The notes under the pieces: generated by a model
The model's database searches: none
Told to the model about the DNA's origin: nothing
What the model saw: only the letters and a program-made list of their open reading frames with translations
Made by a program: the position numbers and the translations under genes
Shown here: in pieces, positions 1 through 6,814 of the stretch
How positions within the stretch are numbered: the first letter of the stretch is position 1
Layout: every line of letters begins with the position of its first letter
From: an uncultured Lachnospiraceae bacterium
GTDB lineage: Bacteria; Bacillota; Clostridia; Lachnospirales; Lachnospiraceae
Reading direction: 5' to 3'
DNA length: 11,069 nt
NCBI GenBank assembly: GCA_947068385.1
Contig: CAMTBF010000074.1
Span: 1-11,069 of the forward strand

Positions 1-301
1 CCTCGCCGATGAAGATGCCGTACTCCGCCTTGTTGTGCTGCCTGTCGATGTCCCGGATGTAGACGCTCCCCAGGGGCCTGTCCGTGGCCAGGTCGCAGAT
101 GATCGTCTGCACCACCCTGCCCGTCTCCACCATGTTCCTAATCCAGCTCTCGTGCCCCTGCCTGGTGAACGCCTCCTGGTAGATGAAGTTCCTGCGCACG
201 GCCTCGCTGTTGCGCCATGTCACAATCAGGTCTGTGTCTTCATAGGTCATCAGGCGCAGATAGATGCCCGCGTCCCTGTCCGTATATTCCTTCCTGTCCA
301 A
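1..301 (-). CDS. GNAT-family N-acetyltransferase, 3' end cut by window edge (likely amino-sugar acetyltransferase)
   Basis: This gene starts in the window and runs off its left edge; 100 codons are visible. The start is a TTG at 301-299, chosen because a perfect AGGAGG (308-313) sits six bases upstream and no in-frame ATG lies further up; the first in-frame ATG (250) would cut off residues 1-17. The visible part reads as the N-terminal half of a RimJ/PseH-like GNAT domain: strand LRLM at 15-18, YEDTDLIVTWRN at 20-31, an RRNFIYQ block at 36-42, H50-x2-W53, then PLGSVYIRDID at 76-86 and KAEYGIFIGE at 91-100. The acetyl-CoA pyrophosphate loop expected just after this point is outside the window. 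The gene lies 93 bases downstream of a sugar aminotransferase, so acetylation of the amino group that enzyme installs is the natural inference. The exact sugar cannot be told. The family call is firm; the substrate is inferred. Confidence 0.82.
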   Translation of the reverse strand, partial: MDRKEYTDRDAGIYLRLMTYEDTDLIVTWRNSEAVRRNFIYQEAFTRQGHESWIRNMVETGRVVQTIICDLATDRPLGSVYIRDIDRQHNKAEYGIFIGE

Positions 302-307
302 TTCGCA

Positions 308-313
308 CCTCCT
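308..313 (-). promoter_or_regulatory. Shine-Dalgarno AGGAGG that fixes a TTG start
   Basis: The minus strand reads AGGAGG followed by six bases and then TTG. The GNAT reading frame begins exactly there, and no better start lies in frame nearby, so this site decides the start codon of the partial acetyltransferase. Confidence 0.75.
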
Positions 314-394
314 AGTCCCTCCATGCCCCGATGCCCTCAGGCTCGGCGCCTCCTGTGGGCGGTTCCATGCCCCATCCGCTCTCTGCCGCCAGGC

Positions 395-1498
395 CTACCG
401 AAACCGGTTGCACAGCTCTATCACCCTGGCGACCTCCTCCTCCCGCATCTCGGGGAACAGCGGCAATGTCACGCAGCGGTCCGCCAGCCGCTCCGCGTTG
501 GGGCAGTCGCCCCTCCTGTGCCCCAGATGGGCATAGGCCTTCTGCAGGTGGCAAGGCACGGGGTAATGCCTGTGGCACTCCACTCCCGCCTCCGCCATGT
601 ACCGGATGAACCTGTCCCGCTCCTCCATCTGGACTACGAACAGGTGATAGACCGGTTCCGTCCCGGCGGGATGCGCCTGCATCTGGATCAGGGGGTTCAC
701 GATCTCCCGCTCATAGCGCCTCCCGATCTCCTGCCGCCTGGCCGTCCACCGGGGGAGGTATCTCAGGCTCACGGACAGCACCGCCCCCTGGAGCCCCTCC
801 AGGCGGTAATTGTATCCGATCTCGTCATGATGATAAGCCACATCGCAGCCCTGGTTCTTCAGCCGGGTCATATGCCTGTAGTAAGCCTCCTCCTTACAGG
901 TGACGCTGCCGCCCTCCCCGAAGGCGTAGAGGTTCTTGCCCGGATAGAAGCTGAAGCAGGCCACGTCGCCCAGGGTGCCCACGTTCCTGCCCCCGAACCT
1001 GGCGCCGTGGGCCTGGGCGCAGTCCTCCGCCACAAAGAGCCCGTGCCTGTCCGCCACCTCCCTGGCCCCCGCGTAGTCGAAGGGCTGTCCGTACAGATGG
1101 ACGCCCAGGATGCCCTTCGTCCTGGGGGTGACGCTGCGCTCCAGCAGGGACGTGTCCAGCTCCCAGGTATCAGCAGTACAGTCCACGAACACGGGCACGG
1201 CCCCGGTGTAGCTCACCCCCCACGCCGTAGCGATGTAGGTGTTGGCCGGCACGATGACCTCGTCCCCCGGCCCCACCCCCAGGGCCAGCATGGCCAGGTG
1301 CAGGGCCGAGGTGCCGTTGTTCACGCCGCAGGCGTAAGGGGTTCCCACATAGGCCGCGAACTCCCTGTCAAAGGCATCCGCGTATTTCCCGCCGGAGAAG
1401 GCCGCCTCCCGGCAGACGGCTTCTATGGCCTGCCTGTATTCCTCTCTGTGGGCCTCATAGTCCCTTGTCAGGTCGATCCGTCTGATGTCTGTGCTCAT
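395..1498 (-). CDS. DegT/DnrJ/EryC1/StrS aminotransferase, FdtB/QdtB-like (nucleotide-sugar 3-aminotransferase type)
   Basis: A 367-residue PLP-dependent sugar aminotransferase of normal family length. It would move an amino group from glutamate to a keto-sugar nucleotide in the cytoplasm. Visible family features are the NNGTSALHLAM cofactor-binding block at 60-70, GDEVIVPANTYIAT at 78-91, AEDCAQAHGA at 157-166 with Asp159 contacting the pyridine nitrogen, and the Schiff-base lysine Lys188 in SFYPGKNL (183-190). SFYPGKNL followed by GEGG is typical of the 3-amino-3,6-dideoxyhexose enzymes (FdtB, QdtB) rather than the 4-amino PseC group, which reads SFHPVK. The start ATG at 1498 has a GGAAGGG-type ribosome site about nine bases upstream. 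It follows the GT2 stop by 74 bases and precedes a GNAT acetyltransferase, so the pair probably makes an N-acylated amino sugar. No keto-isomerase (FdtA/QdtA) is in the window. The fold and chemistry are sure; the regiochemistry is inferred. Confidence 0.9.
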   Translation of the reverse strand: MSTDIRRIDLTRDYEAHREEYRQAIEAVCREAAFSGGKYADAFDREFAAYVGTPYACGVNNGTSALHLAMLALGVGPGDEVIVPANTYIATAWGVSYTGAVPVFVDCTADTWELDTSLLERSVTPRTKGILGVHLYGQPFDYAGAREVADRHGLFVAEDCAQAHGARFGGRNVGTLGDVACFSFYPGKNLYAFGEGGSVTCKEEAYYRHMTRLKNQGCDVAYHHDEIGYNYRLEGLQGAVLSVSLRYLPRWTARRQEIGRRYEREIVNPLIQMQAHPAGTEPVYHLFVVQMEERDRFIRYMAEAGVECHRHYPVPCHLQKAYAHLGHRRGDCPNAERLADRCVTLPLFPEMREEEVARVIELCNRFR

Positions 1499-1550
1499 GT
1501 CGCAGTACCCTTCCTATATCCTTTCCGCCCGTTCCCGTATCCCCGCCCCG

Positions 1551-1570
1551 CGGCAGCTCCGGGCAGCTCC
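1551..1570. repeat. Tandem 10-bp repeat in the GT2-aminotransferase gap
   Basis: Two adjacent 10-base units share GGCAGCTCC and differ only in the first base, C in one and G in the other. On the minus strand this is GGAGCTGCC twice, starting just after the TGA of the upstream GT2 gene. It is not in a position to act as the ribosome site of the next gene and may be chance in GC-rich DNA. Confidence 0.4.
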
Positions 1571-1572
1571 CG

Positions 1573-2298
1573 TCAAATGTTCTTCTTTATATAGAATTCC
1601 CAAAACAGCCGGGCGATCTGCACCAGATAATCGCAAATCGTCCGGAACAGTTTGACTGTGGTATTGTAGTCTTCCTGCCACTCCACGGGGTAGTCCAGGA
1701 TCTCCACCCCCCGCTTCTCCGCCCGCAGCAGGAACTCTATCATGTAGAACCACCCGTTATCCCGGCTGCAGCCCTCCACCAAAGCCAGCGCCGTCTCCCG
1801 CCGCAGGAAGGTGAACCCGCAGATGGCGTCCGTGGACTTCATCCCCAGGAACAGCTTCAGCAATATCAGCAGCCCCCGGGAGGTGAGCCTGCGGTACCAC
1901 TTCCGCCCCCTTGTGTCGGATTCCCTGGCGAACCGGCTCCCGTTGATATAGGCCACCTCCGGCCGCTCCTCAAATATCCGGATGGCCTCCCCCAGGTGCC
2001 GGATATCGGTGGACAGGTCGATGTCCATATAGCCCACCACATCGCCCCGGGACAGCTCCACCCCCCTGCGGAAGGCAGCGCCCACCCCTCGAACCTGGAT
2101 CCTCTCGTACCTGACCCTCCCATACCTGGCGCAGAGCCCGGCGGCAATCCGGGGCGTCTCGTCCTCGGAGCCGTTGTCCACGATGATTATCTCATAGTCT
2201 TCGAACCCGATGGATTCCAGATGCTCCACCGTCCGCACCACGCCGCTCTCCAGCCGCAGCCTCTCATTCAGCACCGGAAATATGATCGTCCATCTCAT
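1573..2298 (-). CDS. GT2 glycosyltransferase, DPM1/ALG5-like, soluble GT-A fold
   Basis: A 241-residue family 2 glycosyltransferase without an added membrane domain. It would transfer a sugar from a nucleotide donor, and its resemblance to dolichol-phosphate sugar synthases suggests a polyprenyl-phosphate or lipid-linked acceptor. Visible motifs are the N-terminal TIIFPVLNE (4-12), IIIVDNGSEDET (37-48) for the nucleotide, and YMDIDLSTD (90-98) holding the metal-binding D92-x-D94. An EW-x-ED segment near 206-210 precedes a C-terminal amphipathic stretch (about 212-238) that may lie on the membrane. The start is the ATG at 2298, which overlaps the TAA of the upstream GT2 by one base (TAATG) and so suggests translational coupling. 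The frame stays open upstream to 2607, but that part lies inside the upstream gene and does not look like GT2 sequence. The donor sugar cannot be read from the sequence. Confidence 0.9.
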   Translation of the reverse strand: MRWTIIFPVLNERLRLESGVVRTVEHLESIGFEDYEIIIVDNGSEDETPRIAAGLCARYGRVRYERIQVRGVGAAFRRGVELSRGDVVGYMDIDLSTDIRHLGEAIRIFEERPEVAYINGSRFARESDTRGRKWYRRLTSRGLLILLKLFLGMKSTDAICGFTFLRRETALALVEGCSRDNGWFYMIEFLLRAEKRGVEILDYPVEWQEDYNTTVKLFRTICDYLVQIARLFWEFYIKKNI

Positions 2299-3257
2299 TA
2301 TGTCAGCTTCTCCACCCCTTCTATCACATAGCGCTGCCGCTTGAAGCCCATGTTCAAAAGCACCGACAGGTACTTCAGGATTAATGTCAGCATCACGGAC
2401 ATCATGAAGAACCCGAAGGACATCAGGGACATGATCGACAGCCAGCCCTCCACGGGGCGGTTCCTGCTGAAGACGGAATAGACCAGGTAGCCGAACATGA
2501 CCAGCAGCGCCCCCAGCAGCACCACGCTCACGGCCAGGGAGATCTTCTCCAGCACATTGGTGAAGATGATGATCGTGTCCGTGGCCAGGGCCCTGCGGTT
2601 CCCCCATTCCTCCCTGTTCTTATGCTTCCTCGTCAATTCCTTATTGTCGTAATGTATGGTCTCCGCCTTCAGCCCGCAGTTCATGTACATGGCCTTCCGG
2701 TAGGGGATGTAGGCGTTCATCTGGTTCACCCGGTTCACCGCCCGCCTGGACACCAGCCGGAAGCGCTCCTGCTCCAGCTTCACCCGGAACCGGTTCCCCC
2801 AGTTGTACACCATGTAGAAGAGCCTGGAGCTGAACGGGATCCCGTACCTGGGCGCGGCCGCCACCACGTCCACGCCCTCCAGGGCCCTGCGGTACGCCTC
2901 CATCACCAGCCCGGGCTCGAAATCCGCCTCGCAGCCGTCGAACTCGAACAGGAAGTCCCCCACCGCCAGATCCCTTCCGGCGTTCATGGCGCTCTCCATG
3001 CCCTGATAGTAGCTCAGATGGATCAGGCTCGCCACGGGCTTCTCGGGCAGCCCCTCCAGGAAGGCCCGCAGCTGCTCCACGGTGTCGTCCGCACAGCCGT
3101 CGTCCACGCAGACGATCTCATATTTTTCAAAATTCTCCCGCATCACGCCGCAGACCAGTCCCAGGAACTCCCCGATCCGCTCTCCCTCATCGTGGAGATA
3201 TATCACGCAGGACACAAAATTCTTTTCCTTACTCTGTAGCATCTCCCGGCATTCCAT
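2298..3257 (-). CDS. GT2 glycosyltransferase with C-terminal membrane hairpin (GtrB/ArnC-like layout, variant DxD)
   Basis: A 319-residue protein if started at the ATG at 3257. Residues about 13-230 form a GT-A domain: FVSCVIYLHDEGERI (14-28), EIVCVDDGCADDT (47-59), and FLFEFDGCEADF (102-113), where the usual DxD is replaced by E105-F-D107. Two hydrophobic segments follow at about 239-262 and 272-302, as in GtrB, ArnC and CsbB, which put sugars on undecaprenyl phosphate at the inner face of the membrane. The start is not certain. The ATG at 3257 lies seven bases after the stop of the FAD gene but has only a weak GAG-type site; ATGs at 3242 and 3296 are alternatives, and the latter would overlap the FAD gene by 32 bases. 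The altered metal motif may mean unusual donor binding or low activity. Family call strong; activity uncertain. Confidence 0.85.
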   Translation of the reverse strand: MECREMLQSKEKNFVSCVIYLHDEGERIGEFLGLVCGVMRENFEKYEIVCVDDGCADDTVEQLRAFLEGLPEKPVASLIHLSYYQGMESAMNAGRDLAVGDFLFEFDGCEADFEPGLVMEAYRRALEGVDVVAAAPRYGIPFSSRLFYMVYNWGNRFRVKLEQERFRLVSRRAVNRVNQMNAYIPYRKAMYMNCGLKAETIHYDNKELTRKHKNREEWGNRRALATDTIIIFTNVLEKISLAVSVVLLGALLVMFGYLVYSVFSRNRPVEGWLSIMSLMSFGFFMMSVMLTLILKYLSVLLNMGFKRQRYVIEGVEKLT

Positions 3258-3264
3258 TCTCGCT

Positions 3265-4410
3265 TTATTTTTCGTCCAGAAACTCGTCCAGGTCATAGAC
3301 CGTATTGATCTTCCCCGACAGCACGCTCAGGAAGGTGGGCCGCCTGGTGGCGAACCGAATCACCGTAGGCCTGGAATCGTCTATCTCGGAGGCCTTCAGC
3401 ACTGGCTTCACGGAGAACAGCGACCTCTCGTAGGCGAACCGGTACTCCTCCCGCACATATTTCCTGGCCAGGGCGGCCATGTACTCCCAGGTGCTCTCCG
3501 GCCTCGCCGCGCAGGTATTGCAGTTCCCCAGCCTCCCCCCGCAGTCCGTGCCCTCCATGCAGGGGAATCGCGGCACGGTCTCCCTGCTGGTCTTGTGGGG
3601 CGTGAAGGTGACGGAGGTCAGGGAATGGCATCCCGTCCTCCCGAAGGGCATGATGGAGAAAAAGGGGCCGTCCATCACCGTCAGCCCGACGTCCCGCAGC
3701 CGGTCGTTCACCCTGCAAAGGATGATCTCGCACAGCTCATACTTGATCGGGAAGGGCCGGAAGTCCCCGCCCTCCCCGGCCTCCACCAGCCCCAGCACCT
3801 GGTTCACCGAGGCATAGGTGGCGTTCAGCACGAAGGGGGCCTCGTACCGCTCCTCCCGCCCCCGGTGCAGGGCATGGACCTCATACCGGTCCCCCCGCTC
3901 CACGATCCGGAGGATCCTCCTGCCCCAGAGCAGCTCCACGCCGCTGTGCCTTCCCAGCTCCTCCAGGAAGAAGTCCCGCAGGATCGCCGCGTCATAGGTG
4001 TATTCCTCCGTGAGGAAAGCCCCGTCGCAGCTCCCCTCCTTAAAGTACCGCTCCACCGGCAGCGCCTCGCAGAAGATTCCCGCGTCCCTGCAGAACTTCA
4101 CGAACTCCCCCGCGTCCGTCCAGGAGAAATGCCTGGAGGTGGCGTACACCTGCTGGAACCGGGAGTGGATGCAGAAGCCGTAGTCCTCCACGAACCGCCT
4201 GAAATACCCGGCGCTCTTCCGGGCCGTGGACAGGGACCTGGGGTAGTGGTAGCCCATGTGCACCCTGGCCTGGTTGGCATATGTGGCCCTGGCGAAGGCC
4301 GTGTCCTCCATCTCCAGCACCGCCACCCGCTGGCCCATCCTGGCACAGCGCAGCGCCGCGTACAGCCCGTACAGCCCGGCCCCGATTATGACCTTATCTA
4401 CCATCCCCAT
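3265..4410 (-). CDS. FAD-dependent oxidoreductase (DAO-like) with four-cysteine cluster
   Basis: A 381-residue flavoprotein with an N-terminal Rossmann motif VIIGAGLYGLYAA (7-19, GxGxxG at 10-15) and an acidic residue at the end of the second strand (E33 in VLEME). The overall layout resembles the D-amino-acid-oxidase superfamily of FAD enzymes. Residues 284-300 carry Cys284, Cys290, Cys297 and Cys300 (C-x5-C-x6-C-x2-C), a spacing that could hold a metal or iron-sulfur centre, though disulfide or chance cannot be excluded. The C-terminus has RRPTFLSVLSGKINTVYDLDE (356-376). The ATG at 4410 has GGAAGG five bases upstream and overlaps the preceding GT2 stop by 17 bases; a second ATG at 4404 is possible. 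It sits between two GT2 genes with almost no spacing, so it probably acts on a sugar or lipid-linked sugar of this pathway. The substrate is unknown to me. Confidence 0.78.
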   Translation of the reverse strand: MGMVDKVIIGAGLYGLYAALRCARMGQRVAVLEMEDTAFARATYANQARVHMGYHYPRSLSTARKSAGYFRRFVEDYGFCIHSRFQQVYATSRHFSWTDAGEFVKFCRDAGIFCEALPVERYFKEGSCDGAFLTEEYTYDAAILRDFFLEELGRHSGVELLWGRRILRIVERGDRYEVHALHRGREERYEAPFVLNATYASVNQVLGLVEAGEGGDFRPFPIKYELCEIILCRVNDRLRDVGLTVMDGPFFSIMPFGRTGCHSLTSVTFTPHKTSRETVPRFPCMEGTDCGGRLGNCNTCAARPESTWEYMAALARKYVREEYRFAYERSLFSVKPVLKASEIDDSRPTVIRFATRRPTFLSVLSGKINTVYDLDEFLDEK

Positions 4411-5344
4411 CCGGACCTTCCCTCTTCCCGGCGCAGACCTTGGTCAGGCGGTATTCGAAATCCCGTCTGTCCTTCGCCGCCAGGACCTCTAATATCATGC
4501 CCGCGAAGAAGGACTGGATCCCCGCCAGCACCATGAACCCGCAGACGATCAGCGTGGGGAACCGGGGCACCAGCCCCGTGGCAAGGTATTCCCGGAGGAT
4601 GGGCAGCATGAACAGCAGCGCCGCCGCCACCAGGAGCAGGCAGATGGCTCCGAAGAACCGGGCCGGCCTGTAGTTGCGGTAGAGCTGCAGCATCTTCCGG
4701 ATGACCCGCAGCCCGTCGCTGTAGGTGTTCAGCTTGGACTGGCTGCCCTCCGGCCTGTCCCGGTACTCCACCACCACGTTCTCCACCTGCATATTGTAGT
4801 TCACCGCGTGGATCGTCATCTCCGTCTCTATCTCGAAGCCCTTGGAGAACACGGGGAAGGTCTTCACGAACTCATAGCTGAAGGCCCTGTAGCCCGTCAT
4901 GATGTCCTTGATGTCCGTGTGGAACAGCCCGTTGATGCCCGTGCGCATGAGGCTGTTGCCGAAGTTGTGGAAGGGCCGCTTGTTCTCCGTGAAATAGGTG
5001 GAGGAGAGCCTGTCCCCCACCACCATGTCCGCGCCCTGCCCCAGCACCTTGTCCGCCATCTCCCTGGCGCAGTCCAAGGGATAGGTGTCGTCCCCGTCGA
5101 TCATCAGGTAGCACAGGGCGTCGATCTCCCGGAACATCCTGCGGATCACGTTCCCCTTGCCCTGCTTGCGCTCATAACGGACTACGGCCCCGTGGCCCCT
5201 CGCCAGCTCCACCGTCCGGTCGGTGGAATTGTTGTCATAGACATAGACCACGGCCTCCGGCAGGGCCGCCTTTACATCGTCCACCACCTTGGCTATGGTC
5301 TGCTCCTCGTTATAACAGGGAATCAATACTGCTATCTTATCCAT
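4394..5344 (-). CDS. GT2 glycosyltransferase with C-terminal transmembrane pair (polyprenyl-phosphate sugar transferase type)
   Basis: A 316-residue protein. The GT-A domain spans about 1-225: IAVLIPCYNEEQTI (4-17), VYVYDNNSTDRT (33-44), QGKGNVIRRMF (61-71) and YLMIDGDDTYP (79-89), where D83-x-D85 is the metal motif. Two membrane segments follow at about 231-250 and 263-290, then a basic cytoplasmic tail. This layout matches GtrB/DPM-like enzymes that make undecaprenyl-phosphate sugars. The start ATG at 5344 was chosen because the protein begins directly with the conserved first strand, and an AAAGGG-type site lies about nine bases upstream. The frame stays open to 5458, but that extension overlaps the preceding gene and is low-complexity Ala/Glu/Arg. 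The 3' end overlaps the FAD gene. With the polytopic protein just upstream it may form a donor-and-transferase pair. The transferred sugar is unknown. Confidence 0.9.
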   Translation of the reverse strand: MDKIAVLIPCYNEEQTIAKVVDDVKAALPEAVVYVYDNNSTDRTVELARGHGAVVRYERKQGKGNVIRRMFREIDALCYLMIDGDDTYPLDCAREMADKVLGQGADMVVGDRLSSTYFTENKRPFHNFGNSLMRTGINGLFHTDIKDIMTGYRAFSYEFVKTFPVFSKGFEIETEMTIHAVNYNMQVENVVVEYRDRPEGSQSKLNTYSDGLRVIRKMLQLYRNYRPARFFGAICLLLVAAALLFMLPILREYLATGLVPRFPTLIVCGFMVLAGIQSFFAGMILEVLAAKDRRDFEYRLTKVCAGKREGPDGDGR

Positions 5345-5399
5345 CTGCACTGCCCTTTCCTCCGCTCCCGCGCGCCTCTCTCCTTCCGCCGCGGCCTCC

Positions 5400-6752
5400 T
5401 CAATAGTATGTGCCGCCGTGCAGCATATCCGCGAAGTAGAACGCGCCGCAGGCCACATGGCACAGATACGCCCCCCACTGGAGCAGGATCGCCGCGCCGC
5501 GCTTCCTGCGCATCCAGACCCCCCTGCGCCCGGCTCCGGGCTCCCCTTCCTCCCGGCAGGCCCCCTTCCCCCGTGCCAGCTTTCGCCCCGTGACCCGCAG
5601 CAGCATCAGAAGGGACGCGAAATGGCAGAAGAAGATGCCGTACATATAGCCCCAGGAGAAATTGAAGTCCACCTTCCGGAACCCCTTCTCATATAGGAAA
5701 AACGCTTCCGCGAAGCTCACCACATACAGCAGCCAGGAGAAGCGCAGCATCGTGTCCCTCCTGCACTCCCCAAAGTTCAGCGCCAGCACCGCCAGGGGGA
5801 ATCCCATGGCCAGGCAGACGCCCAGGGGGATGTTGCCGCAGTAATCCGCCCAGACCTCCCCGAGACAGAAGCCCAGCCCCCGCTCCTGTCCCGCCTCCGC
5901 CGCCACGAACACCCCCTTGTACTGGTACAGCAGGTCCAGGAAGGTGGGCACGAAGCAAAGCCCCAGCGCCACCGTAGGGCGGAAGTTCCGAAAGCCCGCC
6001 CGGAACAGCCTCCAGAGCATCAGCAGGCCCGCCCCGCTGACCAGCACCAAGGTAAAGCTGGGCTTGGTCATGGTGGCGGCCAGCAGGAAAATGGAGAACA
6101 GCACATAGTCCCTGGGCGCGGCCCCCTCCTCATACACGGGCAGCAGCTTCACGTACCAGAGGAACGCCAGGATCGCGAAGGGCCTGGCCGCCATATAAGT
6201 GGCATTGTGGAAGGGGTTGGCCGAGAACACGCCCACATACCGGAACCGGATGCCCGGCAGGTAGATGCCCGCGGGCGGATACAGCATGGAGAGGAAGAAG
6301 AGGGACACCGCCAGCAGGCTGACCAGGACCCGGGGAAGCCATTGCCACGCAGCCGCCCCCTCTCCGTTCCGGGGCCGGGCCGTCCCCGGATGCCGGCCTG
6401 CCCTGGCGCGGAAGCCCTCCTCCAGCCCGGGCAGCGCCAGGCGGTTGAGGGCCAGCTTCGTCACCGTCATCGCCAGCCCGTTGAGCAGCATGGTGGCCAG
6501 CGCCACGGACAGCTCCGGGGAGGCGAACAGATGGATCAGGGCCGCCAGCTTGAAAAAGACAGGATAGGGAAAGCTGTACCCGCTCTCCAGGCCCTGCATC
6601 TCCAGAATATAGGCTTCCATGTCAGAGTCCACGTCCCAGTAGGTCTGCCCGTAAAACAGCTTCAGGGTGACTGCCGACGCCAGCGCCAGCAACAGGGCGA
6701 ACACCGCCCCATCTATGGCCCGCGCCCTCCTGTCCTTTTTTGCACAATCCAT
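5400..6752 (-). CDS. Polytopic membrane protein, probable GT-C glycosyltransferase or polysaccharide polymerase
   Basis: A 450-residue integral membrane protein with roughly 10-11 hydrophobic segments (for example 14-33, 84-106, 140-157, 191-207, 216-230, 233-250, 259-275, 308-326, 336-354, 366-386, 418-440). Right after the first segment comes YWDVDSDMEAY (38-48); an acidic cluster in the first outer loop is characteristic of GT-C transferases that use polyprenyl-phosphate sugars. A charged, low-complexity cytoplasmic loop covers about 388-418. I do not recognise a named family, and a Wzy-like polymerase is the main alternative. Start: the ATG at 6752 has GGAGG nine bases upstream. An ATG at 6818 would overlap the PseC-like stop (ATGA) and add 22 mostly Gly/Arg/His residues, but its purine-rich site touches the start codon. 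The next gene is a GT2 of the kind that makes lipid-linked sugars, which supports the GT-C reading. Confidence 0.65.
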   Translation of the reverse strand: MDCAKKDRRARAIDGAVFALLLALASAVTLKLFYGQTYWDVDSDMEAYILEMQGLESGYSFPYPVFFKLAALIHLFASPELSVALATMLLNGLAMTVTKLALNRLALPGLEEGFRARAGRHPGTARPRNGEGAAAWQWLPRVLVSLLAVSLFFLSMLYPPAGIYLPGIRFRYVGVFSANPFHNATYMAARPFAILAFLWYVKLLPVYEEGAAPRDYVLFSIFLLAATMTKPSFTLVLVSGAGLLMLWRLFRAGFRNFRPTVALGLCFVPTFLDLLYQYKGVFVAAEAGQERGLGFCLGEVWADYCGNIPLGVCLAMGFPLAVLALNFGECRRDTMLRFSWLLYVVSFAEAFFLYEKGFRKVDFNFSWGYMYGIFFCHFASLLMLLRVTGRKLARGKGACREEGEPGAGRRGVWMRRKRGAAILLQWGAYLCHVACGAFYFADMLHGGTYY

Positions 6753-6761
6753 ATCCCCATC

Positions 6762-6766
6762 CCTCC
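6762..6766 (-). promoter_or_regulatory. Shine-Dalgarno GGAGG supporting the inner start of the polytopic protein
   Basis: GGAGG on the minus strand lies nine bases before the ATG at 6752. The alternative ATGs at 6818 and 6815 have only a GGAG touching or three bases from the start codon, so this site argues for the shorter protein. Confidence 0.55.
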
Positions 6767-6814
6767 GGCCATGGCCGCTTTCCTTCCCTTCGCGGCCATG
6801 GGACCTTCCTTCCA

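Noticed and set aside
35..1594. Long open frame on the plus strand, antisense to the FdtB-like aminotransferase
   Set aside because: The translation is rich in Pro, His, Arg and Val with no domain or motif, and the opposite strand holds a clear PLP enzyme. GC-rich codon use leaves the antisense frame free of stops.
2299..2607. N-terminal extension of the soluble GT2 upstream of its ATG at 2298
   Set aside because: The added 103 residues lie wholly inside the upstream GT2 in another frame and do not resemble GT2 sequence; the protein at 2298 begins directly with the conserved first strand.
3082..4536. Long plus-strand open frame antisense to the FAD gene
   Set aside because: Low-complexity Pro/His/Arg-rich product with no recognisable family, and it overlaps a well-supported flavoprotein along its whole length.
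5345..5458. N-terminal extension of the membrane-anchored GT2 upstream of 5344
   Set aside because: It is low-complexity and overlaps the end of the polytopic gene; homologous GT2s begin at the MDKIAVLIPCYNE position.
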